Source: Anaeramoeba flamelloides (lineage: Eukaryota; Metamonada; Anaeramoebidae). From it: 64,000 nt of DNA. The notes beneath the pieces were generated by a model that saw only the letters and a list, made by a program, of their open reading frames with translations, was not told the DNA's origin and ran no database searches. Location of the stretch: the NCBI GenBank assembly GCA_027625915.1, contig JANTQA010000057.1, positions 4,526,001 through 4,590,000 on the forward strand, in the 5' to 3' direction. The translations under genes were made by a program, and so were the position numbers. Positions 1 to 12,864 of the stretch are shown here, in pieces (the stretch's first letter is position 1; each line of letters starts with the position of its first letter).

Positions 1-92
1 TCATTCAAATAACAAAAAAATTTGAAAACAGTAATCAACTAGATCCACCTGTTAACTTTTTTTGAATTAGCAACAAAAATTACAACAAACAG

Positions 93-3000
93 ATGAGTAC
101 TATTGAAAATGAAATTCTTAATCAACTCATTGAAGAATTTTTGACTCATCTCGAGTTGTGTCTTCAAAAATTTCACAAATATCCAACCAAAGAGAAATTC
201 AATAAAAATCCCATCCATTTAAGATCAAATACCTTATTTGGGATCAGCTCAACAAATGGCCAAAAGCTTTTGGTAATTTTCCAAGCACTACTAACTTGGA
301 GATCTTATGCCACTAGCAAAATTGCAAAAATGGATCTCCAAAACAAAAAGAACAATAGAATCAAAAAAGAATCCAATTTCCCAAAAAATAAAAGATGGAC
401 TATCAATAAAAATTTTATAGACAATATAGAAGATACAAACACTACCCCCAAGCAGTAAGTTGAATCATGCCTTCTTGAAAATATGTTATTTCTCTTATTT
501 TGGTTCAAAAAAAAAAAATTTTTTTTCTTCAAAAACATAAAACAAAAACAAAAAACATAAAACAAAAACATAAAACAAAAACAAAAAAAAAACAAAAACA
601 AAAAACAAAAACAAAAACAAAAAACAAAAACAAAAACAAAAACAAAAACAAAAAACAAAAAACAAAAAACAAAAAACAAAAAACAAAAACAAAAAGACAT
701 TGGAAAAAAACACAAAGAAACGATTATCCAATAATTGAACTTTGTAATCATTATATTGATTATTTGGTTGTGTTGTCCTTGTGTGAATTTTTTCAAAGAG
801 AAACGATCTTCCCGAAGAAATTAATAAAAAGTATTTTAGCATTTTGTGGCTCAAGGCTTGCTGATTTACAAAACGAAGAAATTTTAATCAAAAAAAGCAG
901 CAATCTGGTCAGAATCATTTTTTCAATTGGCAATATGTATGGAACAATTATTACGAGGCTGTCATTAAAATATAATGAATATTTAAAGCATTATCTGTTG
1001 GACAAATTGAATAAATCAAATGCAATAAAAAAAATCTTTGTTTTGCCTTATTTGTATCTGAATTTATCAAACAACGAACAAATTGGCAATTCAACCAAAG
1101 TCATTGCGCAAATATGGGCGTTGTACAACAAACAATGGGGGCCTTCACCAAATACATTAGCTTATGCTGTATGTAAATTATTACTTCGCATCAGCGAAAA
1201 TGAAAAAACTTTGATCATCCCGAACAAATACCATTATAAGAAATCCTGGATCGAAATATTAGAGCTATTGACGGAAACTTCACTCAAAACTGTAGAACAC
1301 CAGCAAACAAATTCTAATGAAATTGAGAACAAAAATAAAAATAAAAATAAAAATAGTAACAAAAATATCCATTTAGAAAGGCAATTAATAATTAACAAAT
1401 CGTTAGCATTGTTTTTACACATTTCAAGCTATTGCCTATTAAACGACTATAAAGAAAATAAATTTAATTCCATCTTCAAATTATTATCAAGATCCTTTTT
1501 ACAGAAGGGTTCTTCAGTTCATTTTATACCCAGCTATTTATATCATTCATTGTATTGCTTATTAACTTCTTATATTAAACATTACAACCCATTCAGTCAA
1601 AGTTTAATTCAAGAAAAGAAGAAAAATATTTATCAACTGGTCTCTATTTTTTTACCAATTTCTAAAAAAATTCAAAACTATTCCATAAATGGTATTGAAA
1701 ATTATTATTTCCTCAAATGTATGACCAATATTGCTAATTGGGATCCCATTTTTTTATTGAATGAAATTTTGGCTCCGTTATTAAATCAAAGTGAGATTTT
1801 AGATCAACCAATAAAAACTTTTTTTGGAATCAATTGTATCATTCATTTATTTGAAACCTTTCCAAAGAAATTGTTTCGTTGGAATTATAAAAAATATAAT
1901 TTACATTTATTAAAAGGCAACAAAAATGAAAAAAATAATAAAAATGATGATGATGATGATGAAAATAAAAATATCGATAATGGTGAACAGATAACAATCC
2001 CTAAAGAAATTGAATTTAATGTACGAAATTTCAATGAGGATTTAGATATGTTAACATTTATTACACCAAATTTAATAAAATTATTAGAAAACACTTTTAA
2101 AATATTAAATGTGGAACTTGAAAACCAATTATTTTTTAAAAGTAAATTTTCCCTTTTATCTTTTTTACCATTCAAGAAATTGATATTAATTGAAATCAAT
2201 TATGAAATAATTAAATTAATTCCACACATTATTTGGTCTCATAAGCATTTATTAATGTCATTAACAAAATTAAATTTCCATTTCAATTATGAATTTTCAA
2301 AACTATCCTTTCAGTGCTTAAAAAAATTTTTGATTATTAGACCAAAATTGCAATATTATGTTTTAAAATATTTTGTTAAGCAATTATTGAATATACCAGA
2401 ACATTATTCTAATTTAATTATTTATCATTTGAAGCAATTTAAAAAATTAATAAAAATTGTCATTCATTATTATCAAAATAAAAACAATTATAAAAATGCC
2501 AACAAATTAAAAATTAAAAATAATTTTTATAATATTTTTATTAATCCAAATTTCAATAATAAAATTTTCAAAAAGGAAATTAAATTATTAAAAAATAATC
2601 TATCAAATGCAGATTCATTATACATAAAGAACGAGAATATTAATATTCTGACAGATATAACAGGCATGAGTGATACCACAGAAACTACAGAAACAAAAAA
2701 TGACATAAATAAAACGTTAACGTTAACAGAAACAGAAACAGAAACAGATATGAATTTAAAAAGGGGCTATTCTACAGAATCAGAATTTGACAATGATAAT
2801 AGTAGTGTTGATATGAATATTATCAATGATGATGATAATTATTATTATTCAAAACTATTTAATAATAAATTTTATAAATTAAATTATCAAATAAAGAATG
2901 GAAATGAAAACGAACTTGAAAACGATACTGAAAGTAATATTAAAAAGAAAAGAAAAGAAAAGAAAAGAAAAATTAATAAATTGTTTAAAAAGGAAAAATT

Positions 3001-3491
3001 ATTAAAAATTGAAATCCAACTATTACCCTTTTTATTGTCAATCAATCCGGAAATTCGAAGAATTACTTGGAAACTTTATAATAAAACAAAAAAATTATCA
3101 ACAACTTTGTCAAAAAAATTTAAAAAATTAATTAAAAATAATATTAAATTAAAAAAATATTTTTTAAATCCAAAATTTCAGATAAAATTTAATGACAATA
3201 ATTTAGAAGAAATAAATTTTCCATTTAATTTGTTTGAAAAAAAACAATATTCTTGGTTTGAATATACCCCATGCCCAAAAGATTGTTTTAATAGTGAATA
3301 TTATGGTTGGACAATTATTGATCTAATCAAATCTAAATTATATTTAATTAACGACCAGGCTTTATTTATGAATCATTTGAAATGTCTTTATGGTAATAAA
3401 ATAAAATATTTATTTTTTTTAGAGCATAACAATGAACTAATTTATAACAAAAATCAATTTAACTATTTGAATAATTTTAAAAAAAATAATG

Positions 3492-3523
<32 letters not shown>

Positions 3524-6500
3524 AATAGTTGTAGTAGTAATACCAATAGCAATAATAATAGGAATAATAATAAGAATAAGAATAATGGTGATGATGATTT
3601 AAAAAAATTCAAATTGTTATTGGATTCGAAAGAAAATAATGATTATAATAAATTAATTATTCTTATTTCAAAGATTATTGAAAATTTTTCATCAATAAAT
3701 CTAAAAATAATTAACAAAATATTTACTCTTCATTATAATAAATTTTTTCAAATAATTAATGAATTTGGTAATAATAATAATAATTTAACTGTTAATAATA
3801 ATGATATTTTGAATTTAAATAATAAGGATAAAAATTCTGATAATAATAATATAAATACTGATATTTATGGTAATTATGATGATGTTAATAATTTCGAATT
3901 AATAAACGAAAAAACATTTGAAAACAAAAAAAACATTGAAATTACTTCTTTTCTAAATAGATTAAAATCAATTGGGAAATTAATTAGTATTTCTGCAAAC
4001 AAAAATATTGTTAATGAAAAAAAAATTAATATTTTTTGTGATTTAATCATCAAATTATTAAAAAATAATAAACAATCATTATCAACTTTAGCAATAAACA
4101 TTTTGTCTGAAATGAACTTGTCTATATTTGAAATCTTTATTGCAAAGTTAAGGAAATTATTTGAAGGTATTTTTAAAGAAAGAATAAATAAAAGGGAAAA
4201 TTTAAAAGAATCAATTCAAAATGATAAATTTGCATCAAATATCTTAATTACTTTACGATTGTTTTTACAAAAAATTGATCCATTAACTTTTAGTTCAACA
4301 AAGAATTTAAGTGTTAATTTGCATCAAATTATTATAATCATGTATAAATATCTTATTCAATTGAATGATGATAATTATCAAGTTGTTGGGAATAATATTA
4401 ATTATTTAATTAATATAATAAAATTAAGATATAATTTTAATTTAATATATTATAAATTTATAAATTTGTTGAATTCGAATTTTAAACCATACAAATTGGA
4501 ATTAAGAAAACAATTATTTAGAATCTTAAAAAAATATTCTGGTAATAATCTTGAAGAATTTGGAAAAGAAAGCATGGATCAAGAATTAAGCCTTGATCAA
4601 ATTATTAATTATTATATTAACAATAATTTAAAAAATCAGATAAAAAATAAAAAAGAAATCTTTTTTCAAAAAAAGAAATTTCAAATTCTAAAAAAAAAAT
4701 CAAAGGCAGTAGAATTCACTTCAATGCAAACGATTTCACAATGCTTTTTTGGGATCATTTTTGATGAAAGTTTATTAAAAAATGATGGTCAAATTTTTAA
4801 ATGGATTTTTAAATTAAATCATTCAAAAGATATTATTAATAACAATTTAGCCTTTGAATGTTTAAATAATCTTTTATATGAGAATTATGAACAGTTAATT
4901 AATGGATTTTTAAAAAATTCAATGATGATCAGTTCCAATAAAAATGTTTCTTTAAATTATACAATATCATTAATTAATTTAATTTCTCAAAAAATGATTG
5001 AAATTCCAAAAATTTTAATAATTAATTGGTTAATTTTCCATTTAGGTTCTAAATTTCAATTAATAAGATCTGGCATTTATCACATTTTCCAACTATATTA
5101 TGATGAAATTTTTGAAAATATAAATTTTCAAATTGCAAACATAAATTCTCATTTTACTGATATTGTTCCGAAATTTACTAGTTATCAATATAAATTTAGT
5201 AAAATTATTTCTAATAATTGCAATGATATTAATTTTAAATTTTTTAAACAATTTAAACAAATTTTTGAAAATTTATCTGTGAACCATGATAATGATCATC
5301 AGAACGTGAATAATAAAAATGATAATGTGAATAAGGAAAATTATCGTAAAAATGTGAATAATAAAAATGATCATAATAATCGAGATACACATTTAGATGT
5401 TGATAAAGGAGATTATGGCGGAAAGAATATTCATAAATTAAAAAAAAAACAAGAAATGATGCTAAATTATTTAATACCTTGGTTACAAGATTTTAAATAT
5501 AATAAGGAGAAATATAAAGAATTAGAATTAATCCTAAGATTTTTAATAGATGTTTCAAATATTAATTATAAATTTTCAAAAAAAATATTAAAAAAATGTT
5601 GGAATTCATTAATTGATAATAACCAAATTCTTTTTATTATTTTAAAATTTTTTATGAAAAACGGTATTGGAAAAATAAATGAAAATTATATTCTAACAAT
5701 CAAATATATTTTTAATTTAATGCTAAGAAAAAACAATTATAAATTAATTTTAAATTTTTTATTATTAAATGATTTGAAATTAAAATATAATTTAAATGTT
5801 AAAAACTATAATTTGAATGAAATTATCGATAATAAAGATTATTTTTTAATATTTTTAACCGAATTAATTGATAAAATTAATTTAAAAAATTCTATTCATC
5901 AAATAAACGTCGAAAAAATTTTACATTTAATATTTTTAACACTAGATCATCCAAATTATTTAATTAATAATCATAGCCAACAGTTATTATATTATTTATT
6001 ATTTTTTATCAAAGATTTTGATCAAAATATATCATTAGATTCTCAAAAAAAATTAATGCGATTAATTAAACAATTAGAGAATAATATTAAAAAAAAAAAG
6101 AATTTTTTTAATTTTAATGGGGACAATAATGAAAATATAATTAATGGGGTGATGAAACATGTTTTATTTTATTTTAAGGGCTTATTTCCCAAATTAAAAA
6201 TTAAATGGTTAAATGAAGCATTATTATGGATGGACCCATCAATTTTAATTAATATTAATACAAAAAATTATCATTCAAAAAATATTAATTTTTATAATAA
6301 TAATTCTTTTATTAAATCTTATTCGATTTATCGTATTTTGAACTGTAAAATGAAAAATTCAAATGCAATAAAAATTATTTATTATCTACAATATTTTATT
6401 GAAAACAATTTAAATTATAAAATATGTTTTTTTGAAATTTTAAAAACTTTAAAATTCCTTTTAAAGAAAATTAAAAACATTATTAATTATCCTGAATTGT

Positions 6501-7844
6501 TTTGGTCATGTATATCTTTGCTTTATTCGAATAATAATGAAATTTATTTATATTCTTTATCTTTGTTAAATCAATTATTTGAGAAAATTATTTTATTAAA
6601 TAAAAAAGATCAAAATAAATTATATAAATCATCACCAATTATTATTAAAAATAATTTTAAAGGAATTCAAATTTTAATTAGAAATTATTTATTTTTAAAT
6701 AACAATAGTTACACTAGTGATCAAAATAAAAATCATTTCAATTCAATTATTTTTAGAAAATATTATTATCATTTATTAAGTAAGGGGTTTTCAATTAGTC
6801 ATAATGATTTAATTTCTTCATTGGAAGACCATTTAATTTATGATTTGATTTTATTAATGCCTTATATCTCTCAAAATTTATTAAAGAAAGATTCAAATAA
6901 TTTATCTAATAATTATGATTTCCAAATTTTAAATCGGTTATATAAATTTACAAAAAAAAAAAATGATTTAAATTTAATCAAAATTAAAAAGATTTTTAAA
7001 AAAATATCTAAACATTCTTATAAAGATTCAAATCATTTATTCAAATCCTTTTCAGAATGTTTTTTTAAAATTTTGAATTTAGAACAAAAAAAGAAATTAT
7101 TTAAATTTTTTATTCAAAGTGATTTTAAAGGGGAATAGTTATTATCAATATGAATATTTATTATTATTTAATTATTTGTTTTTAAAAAATAATTTTATTT
7201 TTCATAATAAAGAATTTATAATTACTCAAAAAACAATAAATAATTTATTACAAATCCAAAATAATGAAAATTATAATCAAATATTAGATATTTTACAATG
7301 CTTTATGAAAAAAATTAGAACAAATTCAAAAACTTTTAAACCAATTATTGATTTAAATAAAGTTTTGAACAATAATAGCGAACAAATTGGTGATGAAGGG
7401 GTTAATGATAGGAAAGATATGGGGAATACTAATGAATTTAATTTGGGATTAAAAAATTACCCTAAAATTGTTGACGTTAATTTAGATATAAATAAAAATA
7501 AAAACCTTGGTATGAACAATATATATAAATGTCAATCACGTGATTCGATAAGTACAATAAGTACATTGGATTTTCTAGAATCAACCGACTCAGAATCAAT
7601 TGAAGATTTTGAGAAACTTTCAAAAAAAAATAAACAAATAAATGATAATCTATCAAATTTAATAGATCAAAATTTTCCAACAATAACAAATTCTTTGACA
7701 ATTGAAAAAAATGCATCACCAAATTCTTTTTTACGATTCGAAGATAAAATGTATGATTATAGTGATTTAAGTGATGAACCAGATATAAATTTAATTGTAA
7801 ATGAAGTCTTATCACAAATTCAAAACAAAAATTCCAAAAAATAA
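93..7844 (+). CDS. FRY: Furry/Tao3/Mor2-family giant scaffold protein
   Basis: Reading frames at 93-454, 697-7138 and 7119-7844 together give about 2,500 residues, near yeast Tao3 (about 2,400) and shorter than animal Furry (about 3,000). Furry proteins are HEAT/ARM-type scaffolds that activate NDR/LATS kinases in polarity and morphogenesis. Seen: an N-terminal helical region matching the cell-morphogenesis N domain; a stretch with LDHPNYLINNHSQQLLYYLL, like Furry's LDH...EHCKRLLLNLL; then WLNEALLW, YPELFWSCISLLYSNNNE and FKGIQILIRNYL, which fall in the same order as the Furry C-terminal block. Asn-, Lys- and Asp-rich inserts interrupt the helices. The first ATG of exon 1 is taken as the start. 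Near 7130 the frame changes inside AAAGGGGAAT: the upstream frame meets TAG at 7136-7138, while the +1 frame continues with Furry-like helices (residues such as YYQYEYLLLFNYLF) and an acidic Ser-rich tail. I infer a one-base indel, an assembly error or +1 frameshifting. The family call is firm. Confidence 0.85.
455..696 (+). other. Intron 1 of the furry gene, made of an ACAAAA-type repeat
   Basis: The donor GTAAGT lies at 455-460, just before a TAA that would end exon 1. The acceptor AG is at 695-696. Joining the two bases CA left by exon 1 to the A at 697 gives a Gln codon and restores the long downstream frame, so the phases match exactly. Nearly all of the 242-nt intron after position 540 is a degenerate ACAAAA/ACATAAA microsatellite on the coding strand, which accidentally stays open and can mislead a start-codon call at about 500. 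Confidence 0.85.
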
Positions 7845-7848
7845 TCAA

Positions 7849-8339
7849 GATTTCCTTTTATTAATTTTTTGTTTTTATTTAATATTCGTCTATGGAGAGA
7901 GATGTATGTGTCTATATATATATACATTAGGCGATTTTTGGCAAAAATAAATTTTTTCATTGAAAATTAATATTTTTTAGGAGATTATTTTTTTTTTAAA
8001 AAATATTTTTTTTTACAAATCAATTATTTGATTTTCTGCAAGATATTCTTTCAAAATATTGATATTAAATCCCTTATGATTGATAAAAACATTTACAGAA
8101 TATGAAATAAATTTTAGAAAACAATTAATTTAAAATAGTTCATAAACCTTTTTAATTTTTGAGTTGTTTGTCTATAATTTTTTTATTGAATTTTTTTTTA
8201 AATTTAAATGAAAGGGTTTTTTTCATTTATCATTTGGAAATTAGTAATTTTTTCATTGAAATAATGTTTCATTAAAGTAAGGGCAATCAATTTTTTTGCG
8301 ATTTTTTTGTATAAAAAATATAATTTATAAATTCAAAAC
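7849..8339. other. AT-rich intergenic DNA after furry
   Basis: No gene seen. Long T runs, a short TA-repeat at about 7914-7924 and possible 3' UTR of furry. Nothing else supported. Confidence 0.5.
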
Positions 8340-8950
8340 CAAAACTATTATAGATTTCAAAAATTTTGACTCACTTTATAATGTTCAGGAAAGTTTTTTT
8401 GAGGGTTTATCCCAGTATTCTTATCAAAAAAATATTTTCAAATTTTTAGATCAGAATTATTTTTTCAAATTTCTTGCAAATTTTAGTTTTGCTTTTTCAA
8501 ATTTTTATTTTTCTTTTTTTTGTTTTGTTTTTTCTTTTGATTTCTTACTTTTTTTTTTGCAAGATCATGTGGAAAAAGATCATGTATGAAAAAAAAATGA
8601 TCTTCGAAAAGGCCAATAATCTTAAGAAAATTGAGAGTACATAATGTTTTTTAAAATGATTTTAATTGTTCATATAAAATCTTGTTGTTCAACTTTTTTT
8701 CAGTGAAAGTTCAGTAATCAAATCGGTAAGGTTCTTTTCAAAAATTGTGACTCATTTTTTTTAGTTTTTGGTTTTATTTTTTTTTAATTTTTAAAATATC
8801 AGGTTTTTATAAATTTAGAATGATTTAAAAGTTAATTATAAATCAGATTTAATTATTTGTTTTTCTTGAATACTAAAGGATATATATTTTCTTATCAATT
8901 TATGATTTCAAGTTAGTCAGAATTTTTGAAATAGTGTTTACATCTTTTTT
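8340..8950 (+). repeat. Dispersed repeat I, copy 1
   Basis: This block matches, in inverted orientation, 60930-61500. Shared landmarks include CAACTTTTTTTCAGTGAAAG (8691-8710), then TTTTCAAAAATTGTGACTCA, then TTTTTGGTTTTATTTTTTTT. Both copies also share the T/C-rich stretch before these landmarks. Short open frames over it are low-complexity and conserved only as DNA. No transposon ends were recognised; it may be an old duplicated gene edge. Confidence 0.55.
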
Positions 8951-8977
8951 TAAGAAATAAAATCTGACTAGTTTATA

Positions 8978-9166
8978 CATTTAGTTCCACTTTCAAGACT
9001 GAAACGTTCAACAAAATATACGTAAAAAATCTTAAATTAATGTAAATTTTTTGAATTATTTTTTTTACTAATTATTTGACTAGAATTTGAATTTAGTGAT
9101 TTAATTTGGGTTTTTTTTGTACCTTAAATTCGGTGGAACATTTGTGTATTAAAGTGGAACTTACGA
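8978..9166. mobile_element. MITE family A, decayed copy
   Basis: A degenerate copy of the ~197 bp TA-flanked MITE seen intact at 23415 and 26083. The left arm has TTTAGTTCCACTTTCAAG and the right arm GTACCTTAAATTCGGTGGAA then AAAGTGGAAC. A TA dinucleotide lies just outside each end. Arms differ from each other and from the intact copies at many sites, so this is an old insertion. Confidence 0.7.
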
Positions 9167-9269
9167 TATTATTTATTCTATTAGATTTATAATGGATCAC
9201 CTTTATCAATTTGTTGAAAGGTTATTAATTATGAAAGGAAGAACGCAAGGGTCTAAACCTCAATTCAAA

Positions 9270-9790
9270 TTTTTTATCACACCAAAATTTAATTTTTGAT
9301 AAAGAAAATCTTATTTAATAAATACTCCAAAAAATACCAAATTAGTACCTTATTTTAATTGAAATTTTAACACTTTTTTATAAAGATATTACAATACTCA
9401 AAAAAAAAAAATTATTTAATTATAAATAATAAAAAATCAAGGGTGTGTTAAAAATTTTGGAGAGAGAAAAAATAAAAAAATGAATTAGGATGAATTTGTT
9501 GAAATTCTGTTTGGAATGTTGTTTGATCAAAAGTTTAGATACCACCAACTAATTTTATTTGAATTCTTTCTATTTTGGACAACTCAACTTTTAAATAATA
9601 TCAATCGTATTGAAAAAAAAAAATTGACCAAAAGAAACAATTCACATAATTCAAAAAATTCAATGAAAACAAAAAATCAAACGATGAAAAAATGATTTTC
9701 ATATTTTTCAAAAATCGAAATTATTTCCAATTTGAATGAAACTGTATTATTGCGATGTTTTAGAATGTTTTAAATGTGTGGGAAATTTTG
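9270..9790 (+). mobile_element. Family D-like element, diverged copy
   Basis: The segment 9440-9760 aligns by eye with element D1 at 51950-52300: a TTTGTTGAAATTC block, a TTGATCAAA block, a run of AAC/AAAC blocks, then ATGAAAACAAAAAATCAAAC and AAATTATTTCCAATTTGAAT. It also shares GGTGTGTTAAAAATTTTG-type ends with 40900-41430. No open reading frame, so it is a non-autonomous DNA element or its remnant. Confidence 0.55.
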
Positions 9791-10269
9791 AATTTTAGTT
9801 CTAATTTCCCGGATTAATAATAATAAACAAAATTTAATTATTTTAATTAATTAAGATTATTTTTGAATATGATTGAAACTATATTTGGGTAATTTAGTTA
9901 GGTTGTATATTATTAAATTCCTTGAGTTATTTACCAGATACAAAACTATTATTTTGATTTGTAGTTGAAAGTTTTTGTATGTGCAAATTCAATAATCATC
10001 ATTTTTATAAATTAGTTAAGTTTAAAATTTTATTTTTCAGAACTTTAAAAAGTATAATTTAAAGTCGTTTTTTATTATTAAATGTTTACCAATTTAACTA
10101 ATTTCCAGATAAAAAATATGGGAGTATCATTTGAATAATATTTTAATTTCTTATAAGTTTCAAATAATGATTTTATATTATATTTTGTTGAAAAAGTCCA
10201 AATTCTTGTTTAAATAGATTCTGAATATACACTCCAAAACCCATTATCTAATATTAAATAAGGCAAATA
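9791..10269. other. AT-rich intergenic DNA
   Basis: Nothing identifiable beyond a weak inverted repeat (GGGAAATTTT with AATTTCCC near 9780-9812). Confidence 0.4.
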
Positions 10270-10515
10270 TGATTATTTATTTAAAGATTAAAATAAACTT
10301 TTATTCTGTCAAGTGTGCCCAACATTTTTTTTAAATATCAATTATTTTATATAATTAGACCTTTGAACAACAAATAAGTAATAAGCAGAATAATACACAT
10401 TAAGAGATAGTTGATATCCATCTGAAATAAAACTTATTAATCGATATATTTTCTTAAAAATGGAAAAACTCAAATTCTTATTGCCCTATTGAGAAAAATA
10501 ACAATAATGTTTGTT
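10270..10515 (-). repeat. Dispersed repeat B, inverted fragment
   Basis: The reverse complement carries GTGTATTATTCTGCTTATTA, AAAATAATTGATATTT and CTCAATAGGG, the same landmarks in the same relative places as repeat B at 38075-38250 and 52375-52455. It is non-coding. Confidence 0.55.
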
Positions 10516-10551
10516 TTCACCTCTTGCTAGTATTTGAATAATAAAATAGAA

Positions 10552-10576
10552 ATATATATATATATATATATATATA
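10552..10576. repeat. AT dinucleotide microsatellite
   Basis: A run of about 12 TA units on the left edge of the composite hairpin element. Confidence 0.8.
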
Positions 10577-10589
10577 CTCAGGTACAAAG

Positions 10590-11380
10590 TGCCCCACTCT
10601 TAGAAGTGATGTAAGGTATTTCCAAAAAAGTGGGGCATTTTTTTTTTACATTTCATAAAAAATAATCTTTTTTAGTGATGGTAATCATTAAATGACAATA
10701 CAAAATTAAGTTAGATATTTATACCGATTGAATCAACCACTTATGTATTTAATTCAAAGCATGTTAGTTGAAATATTCCCAAAAAATGAAAAAAAAAATA
10801 GAAATTTTTTTGGTTAAAGCAATGTACGACCTATTTCAATAAAAAACCGGAAATATCGAAAGGTACAAATGATTTTTTAAATAAAAAAAACGCATTTATA
10901 TGTTATTAATTATATTGTATATTTTGTTGAGATTATACAAGTTATGAAAATATTTTTTTTTCGATCAAAAAGAAAATAATAAACACCAATTTTCACCATA
11001 AAAAAAGATCCGATAAAATCGAGATCATAAATTTTAATATATTTTATTTCTGCAATAAAATACTAAGAAACAAATTGAATTATTATCAAGAATCTATAAA
11101 TTGTGGTTAATGATTTTATATATTTAAATCTTTTTTTAAAGAATGGGTTACATAAATATATTCTAAAATAAATTTGCCCCACATTCTTGGAAATATCTTA
11201 TGTGTTTTTTTAAATTCAAAGGAATTGAGAAAAATCAAAGATTTTACTACATTTTTTTAAATGAAAAAAAACCTAACTACAGTAGAATACCAATTATTAA
11301 TCACAGATTGTGGACTTTTTATCTGTAATCAATAATCTTTCAATTGGATTTTTGCCCCTCCTGTGTTTCCAGGACACGGA
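10590..11380. mobile_element. Composite hairpin element with GCCCCAC ends
   Basis: GTGCCCCACTC at 10590 pairs with AGTGGGGCAT at 10630. The latter side (GTAAGGTATTTCC...GTGGGGCA) is repeated inverted at 11163-11200 (TGCCCCACATTCTTGGAAAT). It is followed by a hairpin of the AACCTAAC type (11205-11285) and by a second hairpin around CACAGATTGTGG...ATCTGTAAT at 11297-11335. The last part is nearly the same as 54390-54500. No coding sequence. It reads as a foldback-type non-autonomous element. Confidence 0.55.
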
Positions 11381-11401
11381 TTTTTTTATTTGGTTATGCA
11401 A

Positions 11402-11455
11402 ATGATAGTATTATTATATTATATATATAGATAGATAGATATATATATATATATT
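11402..11455. repeat. ATAG/AT microsatellite
   Basis: Tandem TA and TAGA units (…ATAGATAGATAGATATATAT). Confidence 0.7.
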
Positions 11456-11509
11456 AATTTTCTTCTCTTTTTTTTTATTTGATATATTTTCTTAAATTAA
11501 TCATTTCTA

Positions 11510-11650
11510 AAAATAAATAAATAAAAAGGAAACAATTTTCACTTCATTTTCAATACTTTTCTTTTAGAAATCAAGTCTCCAAACAAATTAAGTTGGTATT
11601 TGTGGTCTCTATTTGAAAAAGGAAATGATAATGAAATGAAAATTTTTCAG
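11510..11650 (+). repeat. Repeat H, copy 1
   Basis: About 130 bp with GAAACAATTTTCACTTCATT, TTTAGAAATCAAGTCTCCAA and GGTCTCTATTTGAAAAAGGA. The same sequence lies inverted at 37915-38045, where it interrupts repeat B. It is therefore a separate mobile unit of unknown type. Confidence 0.6.
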
Positions 11651-12860
11651 ATTTATTAATCTAATATCAGTATTAAAGATCGAATAAAATTCCAATAGAA
11701 ATCAATATGATTTCTTGAAAATAATTTCCACAGTTTTAAAAACATTAGAATAACAAGTTTTTAACAAGTGACTATTGATCCTGTAATATAATAAATTTTT
11801 GCAACTGAATATCAAATAAAAGCGAAAATAAAAACAAAAAATATGAAAAAATGTACAAAAATTTTGCAAAAATCATTTCAATCTTGAAAATTTCCAAAAT
11901 AAATTTCTTCATCTAATATATGTTCAAACTCTTTTTTAAAGATCTAATTCATCCTTTACAACTGGATCCCTTTGACTGGAAAATGGTTAAAATTAATTTT
12001 GGCAAAAAATCTTGGATTTTTTTTTGTTTTTTATTTGTTATATTGTTAATACCTATAAACCACCAAAACGTTTTTAAGATTAGTATTTATTTATGGGAGA
12101 AATTAGACAAATTTTATAAAGTTATTAGGATAAAATTACTCATAACCGAACTTTTATGAAAAGCTCGGTTGACGAATCTCTTCTTCAGTGAATTTTTTTT
12201 AAGGAATTTGTAAGTGAGGTTTCAGATAGTAGAATAAAAAAATTAAAACACATCAATAAACCTATTTTTTTAAATGAAAAATAATTTATTGTAATTTATT
12301 GATAAAAAATCATATTTTCATTAACTAATATAAAAGAATGGTTTTTATATAATATAAATTTCATTTAGAATGTCCTTCCTTCAAAATTAAAAATAAATAA
12401 TTATTATATTCAAAATAAAAAAAAAAAAAAAAAAAGAATTATTATATTTATTTATTAATTAAAAAAAAAAAAAAAATTGATTGTTATATAAAGTCATTTT
12501 TAAAAAAGACAAATTTTAAACAACATATATTTAATCAATGAATTTAGATTATACTCTTAATTGTGTTTTGTTTCATTTTAAGTTTTTCAAATTTATCTTT
12601 TTTTAAAAGTGATCGAAATAAAATTATTAAAAATTAAATAAAATATTATATTATTATTAATAGATTATAAATATTTATATTTTTATCTCTTCTGGTGGAT
12701 TAAAGAACTAGAAAAGATAATTTAATTTTATTAATTCATTTTGATTTAGAATAAATAATAACAATAATGATATTAAACTTGAATTATTAAATATGTTAAT
12801 TAATTATTGTTAATTTCCAATGTGAAATTATATAAATATAAATAAATAGATATATATATA
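11651..12860. other. Intergenic DNA without a recognised gene
   Basis: A short + frame at 11920-12159 has no family resemblance and starts in AT-rich sequence. There are A-runs at 12418-12435 and 12461-12476. The last part is probably the 3' flank of the next minus-strand gene. Nothing else seen. Confidence 0.45.
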
Positions 12861-12864
12861 TATA

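Noticed and set aside
500-700. Extending the furry frame upstream through 500 as an N-terminal Lys/Gln/Thr repeat
   Set aside because: It lies within a GT...AG intron whose removal joins exon 1 in phase; the repeat is an ACAAAA microsatellite.
305-854. Phe-rich open frames on the minus strand
   Set aside because: Shadows of the furry exon and of the ACAAAA repeat.
8296-8589. 97-residue Phe-rich + frame
   Set aside because: Lies in repeat I with a low-complexity T-rich composition; no family features.
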